Assembly (NCBI GenBank): GCA_023525975.1
Contig: CM042029.1
Span: 85,542,849 to 85,606,848 of the forward strand
Direction: 5' to 3'
Length of the DNA: 64,000 nt
Source: Smallanthus sonchifolius
Taxonomy: Eukaryota > Streptophyta > Magnoliopsida > Asterales > Asteraceae
The notes under the pieces are model-generated. The model ran no database searches and was not told the origin of the DNA. It worked only from the letters and a program-made list of their open reading frames with translations. Both the position numbers and the translations under genes were made by a program. Of this stretch, positions 56,114 through 64,000 are shown piece after piece (the stretch's first letter is position 1; every line of letters begins with the position of its first letter).

Positions 56114-56275
56114 ATACGCGACGGGTAATGGGCAGGGTATTGGAAACGATTTTACAATGGAGTATGGGTCTGGATTACCGATACTCGGCCTGACCTATTG
56201 CCTGGTATCGATAATCCAGACCCATACTCCATTGTAAAATCGTGTCCCATACCCTGCCCATTACCCGTCGCGTAT
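56114..56275. repeat. Near-perfect 71-nt hairpin with 20-nt loop
   Basis: Arms 56114-56184 and 56205-56275 are inverted copies with 3 mismatches in 71 positions. The arm begins ATACGCGACGGGTAATGGGC. The loop is 56185-56204. The right arm is followed by many CGGGTATACCCG-like words (56280-56350). No ORF of interest. It could be a young inverted duplication within a repeat or a source of double-stranded RNA. Confidence 0.92.
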
Positions 56276-57449
56276 CAGGCATATTCCCGGGTATCGGGTA
56301 TACCCGTTAGCATCGGGTATACTCACGGGTATCGTCAATACCCGTCGGGTATGTGTCATGTTGACGGAACCAACCCCCCTGCTGCAATCGATCCGGCCTA
56401 CGGGCTATGAAACGAGATAGATGCCATTGTATTACAATGGATCTACGAAACCCTATCCGACGACGATCTTCTTATTCTCGTTCAAGAAACCAACACCACA
56501 ACCTACGATGCCTGGAAAAAGATACGATTACAGTCATAATAAAATATGTACGATGCATGACAAAGATACAATTGGACTTTGAGACGTTGTTTTTTGTATT
56601 TAATAATTTATATATATCAGTTATTGAAACTGTAAAGAATTTAGTAATTATTTTAACTTTGAATTATTAGAACCACGTCACTACTAGAAAAAACGCATTT
56701 TCTACGCAATATTGCGTCGCAAATGCGTCGGAAACACCGAATTCTGAAAAATTTGCGACAAAAATCTTATGTTGGAAAAACCTTCGTCGGAAATAATTTG
56801 CGACAAAAAAGCGACACAATTGCGACAAACAGGTTGCGTCGCAATTTCCGACGAATTTCCGACGCAATTTCTAAAATATGATTACTAGAATAATTACTTT
56901 GCTTATAATTATTAACATAATTATCTAATTAATTTTTTTTCTAATTTGATTTAAATGAAATAGTTTGTCGCAAATGTGTCTGAAATTTCCGACACATTTC
57001 CGACAGAATTTATTTTTTAATTTTTATTTTAAGAATTATTTATTTCTTATTTTATTATTTAGAAAAATAAATAATTCGTTTTGTCGTAAATTTGTCGGAA
57101 ATTCCAACACATTTCCAACGCAAATAATAAAAATATTAAAAAAATAATTATGTTTTATTAATTATATAGACAATTAAATAATTAGTTTTGTCGCTAATGT
57201 GTCGGAAATTTCCGACACATTTGCTACGCAATTTTGTTTTTAAATAAAAAAAATATAAAACAAAAAAAAAATCCATTTTCTGCTAAAAAATGCCAGAAAA
57301 AAAATTCAAATCTAATTCCAAAACACGTTTTACAATAACCACAAATACAATAATCAAATGTTAAATGTAATACATCATAACATAAGTTTTGAAACATAAC
57401 TAATTTTGAAATCAATCCAATAAATTGCAGGCACAATAAACACAAATAA

Positions 57450-58680
57450 ATCAAGATCTTAAGAACACCAACACGTTGCCTAACATTAGCTGGAAGGGTG
57501 TCCAAGAAATCAGGATGTTGCCCAGTCAATTCATTAAGCTTACCCTGTACAAAAAAAAACAAATCAAAACACTAAATGTATTTCTATATTGTAGGAGGAT
57601 TCATTAACAACAAAAGAAAAAGAGAGATCAAACGGTAACATGAGCAGTGCAAGAGTTCATCATCTAAATAACTAGCATGGTCTTTGTTAACTTTATGCAC
57701 CTATAAAAGCTTCACTACTAAATGATCTATGGAGGAGGATTCATTAACAAATTATGTTTAACAAATTACGCAGGGGTGAGCACAAATCGGGAACTACTGA
57801 AAAATAACAATCAGATAAATTACCGAAACCGTACCAATATGCATATCACAAACATGTAATCGGTTCATATAATAACAGATTTTCAGGATCAGGGTCGTAT
57901 CGGGAAATTACCTAGAGAAACAGAATATGGAAATCTCGTCCCGATTTGTTTCAATGTCATTGAGTTAACTTTAAACAACTTGATGGAATACACACACATA
58001 TAGGCTCTTGATGACATAAAATTCACATCATGATTCATGAAGTTTCACTATCTAAAAAGCATGGACTGGAACTAAGGTCAAAGGACATGAGTCGAAGCCA
58101 ATAAAAAGAATAATTATACTACCAACTGTACCATCCCCCAACTAGTCAGCAAAACAATCTACTGTCAAATATTCTAAACTTGTGAAGTATGATTTCTTAT
58201 TTTTCAACAGTACAATTCAAAAGTATATTCAAACTTAAAGTATAGCAATTCAAACATCATAAATAGGTTAATTTTATCTCAAGGATGTGAGTATATATTT
58301 ATTGATATGAGGCATTGAAGTGTGACGGAGCCAGAAATTTTTTTCACTAGAGCCGGGAGGGGTACTTTTACCGGGCACTTCAGGTGATTTGATTTGTTTT
58401 GTATTGGTTTTGGAGGTGATTTCAATTGTGTAAAGGTGATTTTAGTTTAAATATATTCATATTGACTAACAAGTTAATATGTAATAAACTAATGTAACAC
58501 TAAAATGAAAAATCAATCTCATAAATTTTCATAATTATTGAGAAAAATATGTAGATTTTAGAAACAAAAAAAATACCTGGAGAGTTGCGATGTCCCTAAT
58601 AAGAACCTTAGATGAAGTTAGTGTCTCCATTTCCTGGGACGGGCAAGCAGATGAGGTTAGTTTCTCCATTTCTTGAAAAG
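57450..58680 (-). pseudogene. Captured NAP1-like (nucleosome assembly protein) exons
   Basis: The minus-strand exon 57544 to about 57455 follows a good acceptor (TTTTTGTACAG). It reads GKLNELTGQHPDFLDTLPAN then VRQRVGVLK, like the conserved start of the plant NAP1 domain (KNKLQxLAGQHxDVLExLxPxVRKRVEVL). An upstream open exon, about 58680-58577, ends TRDIATLQ-like with a GT donor and joins in phase to give ATLQGKLNEL. The frame then runs on without a clear donor, and no histone-binding domain follows. Function as a chaperone is therefore not expected. A GC-balanced patch at 60330-59985 ending CCGG/GTGAGT may be the captured promoter and first exon. NAP1 identity rests on one short exon. Confidence 0.5.
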
Positions 58681-58997
58681 AATTAGAATAACAAACTAGA
58701 TTGCAAGTAAAAGAACCTTAAACAAACAAACATGGAGAAATCTAGCATCGTCATGTGATGTTTTGCTTCTAATATTGTCCAGGGTTCTAACATTATTTAA
58801 AGATTCAAATTCAACAAAATTCTCAAACCGATCTATACAAGTTACTAAAATATGAGCACTGTGAACACCCTTTTATAAATATGACTATCAAATTAGGTTA
58901 TACCCTTCTAAATCACCTAAATATTAAAATTGGGTTATACCCTCTTATAAACATGACTCTTAAATTGAAAACTCCTTTAACTGCTTCTGTATGAAAC

Positions 58998-59329
58998 CAG
59001 TGTTGTAAAAATCGCTAAGCGCTAGTCGGGCGGTGGGGTAGGGCCTAGGCCTAGGCGGGATTAATCGGATTGGAATTTTTATATGTAATTTTCAGTTTTT
59101 TATATATATACACACATTTTTATATGTAATTTTTATAAAAATATTCATTTTTAAACCACACCAAAGGTTTTCGCCGGAAATTTCAGGTTTTCGCCGGAAT
59201 GTTCGTCGGAATCTGGCCGCCTAGGCGTGATTTGGACCGTCTAGCGATTTTTGGACCGACTAGGTCAAAATTCTTCCTTAGCCGAGCGCCTAGCGATTAA
59301 TCGGCGTCTAGGCGATTTTTACAACACTG
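58998..59329. mobile_element. hAT-type MITE with TSD TATGAAAC
   Basis: 332 bp with ends CAGTGTTGTAAAAATCGC and ...GCGATTTTTACAACACTG, 18-bp near-perfect inverted repeats, flanked by the perfect 8-bp duplication TATGAAAC (58990-58997 and 59330-59337). Subterminal sequence is rich in GCCTAGGCG words. It is nested in the larger CACTA-type element. Confidence 0.92.
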
Positions 59330-60789
59330 TATGAAACCCATACATTTTCTTTGGAATCCAACCATTTTCTTTAAATAAGTTGACAAAATTATTTCCTATG
59401 TGCATGTTATTGGGAATTAACTAATGAATACCAATTTGTAAACTTTACTTTTCATTTCAATACTTTTGGTAAAAACTTCTTAACAGAAAGCAATAAATAA
59501 TTATAAACCATTAACCATAAGTTTGATTTTGTTCTCCTTTAACAGTAATAGCCGATAACAGTCGATAGGCTACACATAAATGAGAAAAAGTATCAAGTTG
59601 TGCATGATTGAGTTCTATGTTCCATTAATCCATTTGGGTAGTTGAAGACCTCAAAATAGAATCAAGAAAATATTGTAGGAACTTGTAAGCATACAATTAT
59701 TAAGATACTAAACCAAATTTGTATTAAAGATAACAAAAGACATGAAAACATAGTAGCATAAACCACATGATACAAACATCTTAGCAGATTTGCACTGTCA
59801 TTTAATCAAACAATTGGTAGGCATGATTATATTTTCCAATTAATAAAGTGTTAGTTGATCAATTTATTGCACCCCTCATTTTACAATTCACATACGAATT
59901 AGTTTCTTATGAACCTAAACACAACATTGAAAAATATAAGAGAGATGATGGTTGAAGGCTTGAAGAACAAGATAAACTCACCCGGGTATGGTTGAAGGCG
60001 ATGGATTATTTTCAATTTTAACATCATAATGGTTCATCGATGTAGCTGATTTGTTAAGTGAAATAGATCGGTATCCTCCATCTTCCGAAACCAATCTGAC
60101 CGAGGCTGCTTTGAATCTTCTGATGCTTTTGTGAACCCATCAAATGCCTAATGTAGGAAACAAGAACAATAGGTAACGACGGTGATGGAGGCGAGTGGTG
60201 GGAAACCAAAAGAAACCGATTCAGGGAGGGCGAGTGTTAAGTAGAAGAAACGGAGGAGAAATTGGACACGAGGGAGTGAAATCGACCATGCGAGAGGAGA
60301 GTCTTGAAGCATGATGGGTAGAAAAATATGCAGGAGATAAAAATGAGCTAGGGTTTAAGAAATGTGGAATATTAGGGGGGAAAAGGCCAAAAGTTTTGAA
60401 TCACCATTGAAATATATGTGAACAATTAAAACAATAATTAAAAAATCGTTTTATCGGAATTGTGTCGGAAATCTTCGACACTTTTCCGACCCATTTTAAT
60501 AAATCGTTTTTATTATTATTAACCTTTATAATTATAATTATTATTGTTATTATTATTATATTTATATTATTATCAGATAACTTTATCCATTAATAACAAT
60601 AAAATTGAAAAAAACAATTTTAATGATATTAGTATATTAGTAATTAAAATAAAACTAAAAAACATATTATGTTAATACTAATAATAATAATAATACTTAT
60701 AATAATAACAATTAAATATATTAATATTAATAAATGTAATAATAAATAAATTAAAACTTTATTATTAGTAGTAAACTTTATAAATATAA

Positions 60790-61990
60790 ATACTCTTATT
60801 ATACATGTATATACATACACATAGATACATATACATACACAAAGACACATATACACATATACATACAAATACACACGTACACATACACATACTTTTACAC
60901 ATGCATACACAAACATACACATATACATATAAATACACACACATACATCCATATTTTGTCACAAATGTGTAGCAAATTGCTACCCATTTGCTACACAACC
61001 TCTTAAATATAGATATTTTGTTACAAATGGGTAGCAAGTTGCTACACATTTGCTACACCACCTCCACAGAATATATATTTTGTTACAAATGCGTAGCAAG
61101 TTGCTATGCATTTCCAACAATATGATTTTGTTTTTCGTTTTTCGATGGTTAAACGTTGTTTTTTTCATTTCATCTTCTGCGCAACTTCATTATATGTTAA
61201 ATACATTTATTTCACAAACTTATACATATTCTAGACATACGTACATACGTGTACACCAGCGAAACCCGTTACAAAAAATACCCTTTCATAATTTTGTAAG
61301 CATATACGTATGTGTTTGTGTATACACCGAAAAACATACATACATATACACCTAAGTATACAAATACACACAAACAAATAAATATATACACATACATATG
61401 CACAAACAAACATATACACATATACATACACAAACATGCATATACACCTACACATACAAATACACACGCATACATACACATACATTGACCATCATTGACT
61501 ATTATTGGCCCTAACTGATAAAAAAACGGCCACAATCAACCATCAATGAAGCATAATGACCATCATTGACTCTAATTGACTCTAACCGACCACCATTGAC
61601 TCTATTTGTTATTATATTGGCCGTAACTGATAATCGCCGTTCCCAACTGACCATACACACATACACAAACATACATATACATACATACATACATACACAT
61701 ATACATATACACATATAGATACATACACATACTCATATGTATACACTCATATACATATATATACAAATACACATGGATACATACACATATAAATACATAC
61801 TTATACATACACATACACATACACATACACGCACATAAATACATATACGTACACATACACATACATATACATATACACATGCATACACAAACACACATAC
61901 ACAAACACACACACACGAATGGATACACACATACACATGTACGTACGTACTTATATATATAGATACACGTACACGCGCATACATACACAT
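60790..61990. repeat. Long (ACAT)n/(ACAC)n-type simple repeat tracts
   Basis: Alternating purine-pyrimidine ACATAC/ATACAC tracts at 60790-60945, 61310-61490 and 61650-61990. Between them lie three copies of a 65-bp unit with GTAGCAA..TTGCTAC (60960-61115) and a CCATCATTGAC repeat (61485-61640). Cysteine/valine-rich ORFs on the minus strand are artefacts of the repeat. Confidence 0.95.
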
Positions 61991-62029
61991 TAATTATTTA
62001 TAAATATATTAAATAGTATTTTTTATTTT

Positions 62030-62636
62030 TATTTTTAAGATTATTAATGGTTTTGTCGGAAACGTGGAGCAAATTGCGACGCATTTGCGACAAAAACAAT
62101 ATTAATTATTTATAAATATATTAAAAAGGTATTTTAATTTTAATTTTTAAGATTATTAATCGTTTTGTCGGAAATGTGTAGCAAATTGTGACGCATTTGC
62201 GACAAAAACAATATCAATTATTTATAAATATATTAAAAATGTATTTATATTTTAATTTTTAAGATTATTACTAGTTTTGTCGGAAATGTGTAGCAAATTG
62301 CGACGCATTTGCGACAAAAATCAATATCAATTATTTATAAATATATTAAAAAGATATTTTAGTTTTAATTTTTAAGATAATTAATGGTTTTGTCGGAAAT
62401 GTGTAGCAAATTGTGACGCATTTGCAACAAAATCAATATCAATTATTTATAAATATATTAAATAGGCATTTTTATTTTACTTTTTAAGATTATTAATGGT
62501 TTTGTCGAAAATGTGAAGCAAATTGCGACAAAAACAGTATCAGTTATTTATAAATATATTAAAAATGTATTTTTATTTTAATTTTTAAGATTATTAATGG
62601 TTTTGTCGAAAATGTGTAGCAAATTGCGAATGATCG
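62030..62636. repeat. About 112-bp tandem array, six copies
   Basis: Each copy has AAGATTATTAATGG, then TTTTGTCGGAAATGTGTAGC, then GACGCATTTGCGACAAAA and an AT-rich spacer TTATTTATAAATATATTAAA. Starts are near 62037, 62150, 62262, 62373, 62488 and 62589. The last two copies are shortened. This looks like the subterminal array of the CACTA-type element. Confidence 0.92.
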
Positions 62637-64000
62637 CAGTGTCAAGGTCAATCAAAAACACTTATAAAATCTACTACTTAGCTACCTTAGACTATAGATA
62701 GGGAAGTAGGGTTGTCGAATTCACAGGGAATTAGTGAAAAGTTTAATTGCTTAGATTAGTAACTAGAATGAAAACACAGATCAAATAAAGATGCAACTCC
62801 CTCCAAACTTCAGGTTATAGGCTTATGTAAAACTCAGTTGTTCAATGGACACCACATAGACATAGTGTTGAAAAATCAATTGAAACAGTAATTGAAGACA
62901 GATTCTTTGTCAAAAAACCTATACGACTAGTTTCGTCACAAACCAGTACAATTCAACTACCCAAATTATAAATACCAAGTTACCCACTTTAGTCACCCAA
63001 CCCTACTATTAGGTTTTGTCATCAACCAAACACAGATTGTAAAGGAGAAAACTCAAAGCACAATAATAAACTGTTTAATTCAACCAATACATCAATCTAT
63101 CAAGTTATTGTCAGAAACTAACAAGATCCAAACATGAACAAACATAATCATACATAGAAACCTATACGAACCATCCGCCGGGGGATAGCCACACGCAGCT
63201 TAGCCACGCCTGTTTGTCAGACACACGAGCATAGCTTCAATAGATGATTTGGAATGAGTTCTGCCTCTGAAAATCGCCCTCTAGTCGTCCAAGAAGCTCC
63301 CAAGAATGAATAATGACGGCTTTAGGGTTTAGACTTGATTATATGGCAAAAATCTAAAAATCCCTAAAAATCCTTCTTTGGGCGTAGGCAACGTCAACCT
63401 GGCGTAAGCTACGCCCAAAACCAAACTCCTACGCTGACTCCCCTGATCAACGCCGATTCAAACGCCAAACTTTTTTCCAGCGTAAGCTACGCCAGGTTGG
63501 CTTAGGCTACGCCAAAACCGAATTTTCATACCCGGCTCATCGAGCTACCCCAAATCGATATATTATGGGCCCCGTGATTCAATTTCTAACTCAAGATATG
63601 CTTCCGTGAAGTTTTGCACTATAGAACTTTCTGATAAGCATCTTTACATAGTTTCGCATCCAACCCTTCAACTTTATCCCAAATGCTTCCCGAAACGCGT
63701 ACTTAGCATCCAATCACCTGTAATAGACACAAATACAAATACCAACGTAAAACCGACTCGATATACAAAGTACAACACATAAAACTATACGAACTAGACT
63801 CTTAAACACAGGATATTTGACCTTACATCAACGAACCAACCGGATTGCAACACGTAGCCGGCTAAGCCTAAAAAAAAGTGGAGGCTAAGCCGTCTGGCGG
63901 TTTTTTTAAGGCTTAGCCGGCAAACTTAAAAGGCTTAGTCAGCAAATTAAAAAGACTTTGCGAGAAAAGTAAATGTTTACCCAGCAAAAATTACGGTCTT
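62637..64000. other. Gene-free stretch, probably another repeat
   Basis: 62679-62735 matches 43698-43765. At 63375-63515 the words GGCGTAAGCTACGCC and TACGCC recur in both orientations. At 63850-63960 GGCTTAGCCGGC-like words repeat. No coding region or element boundary could be supported. Confidence 0.4.

Larger units (their letters stand above)
56679..62636. mobile_element. Large non-autonomous CACTA-type element (CACTACTAGAAAAAA family)
   Basis: The left end CACTACTAGAAAAAACGC (preceded by CGT) is followed by subterminal TGCGTCGGAAA / TTTGCGACAAA words to about 57230. The same words return at 60445-60500 and in the arrays at 60960-61115 and 62030-62636. This suggests one element with gene-derived sequence between its repeat-rich ends. 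The right terminus is not intact; the array stops near 62636 at a junction with unrelated sequence (GATCGCAGTGTCAAGG). The extent is therefore inferred. Confidence 0.55.

Noticed and set aside
60644..61990. Overlapping minus-strand ORFs rich in Cys, Val, Tyr and Met
   Set aside because: They are translations of (ACAT)n-type simple repeats, not proteins.

Overview
This is nuclear DNA from a flowering plant: genes have GT-AG introns, the background is AT-rich, and most of the window is nested transposable elements. A eudicot is likely. Asterales-like repeats are my impression only, and the species cannot be read from the sequence. No rRNA or tRNA gene, CRISPR array or bacterial operon is visible.

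Host genes are few. Two intact five-exon cytochrome P450 genes of the CYP749A type (CYP72 clan) face each other tail to tail at 6825-11758 (+) and 41162-36271 (-). They share intron positions and phases, and exons 2, 3 and 5 have identical lengths, so they look like an inverted duplicate pair pushed apart by about 24 kb of transposons. A single-exon CYP89A-type P450 (50839-49319, -) is complete except for one in-frame TGA. A two-exon gene at 23210-22958 (-) encodes a 55-residue glycine-rich protein with a cysteine tail. A PEP-carboxylase-kinase-like pseudogene lies at 12858-13452.

The rest, left to right. 1-3294: the 3' part of an autonomous CACTA element. 4.4-6.0 kb: a SINE, a dead PIF/Harbinger transposase and a CACTA-type MITE. 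12.8-17.3 kb: the kinase pseudogene, RTE-type LINE remains and a hAT MITE. 18045-22755: a complete but decayed Ty1/copia element with target-site duplication GTTCC. 25283-26538: a Mutator-type element carrying a syntaxin gene fragment. 27597-34610: a Ty3/gypsy element with duplication TATAA. 43.8-48.9 kb: a copia remnant interrupted by a solo LTR that is itself interrupted by a hAT-like element with a GC-rich inverted core. 51.2-54.0 kb: a fold-back element split by another solo LTR. 56.1 kb: a near-perfect 71-nt hairpin. 56.7-62.6 kb: a CACTA-type element apparently carrying exons of a NAP1-like gene.

The introns of the two CYP749 genes hold at least six transposons of four classes. One hAT insertion sits directly against a splice acceptor. 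No new biochemical system is evident. The most informative signals are the P450 pair, its intronic transposon load, the gene-capturing elements and the hairpin.
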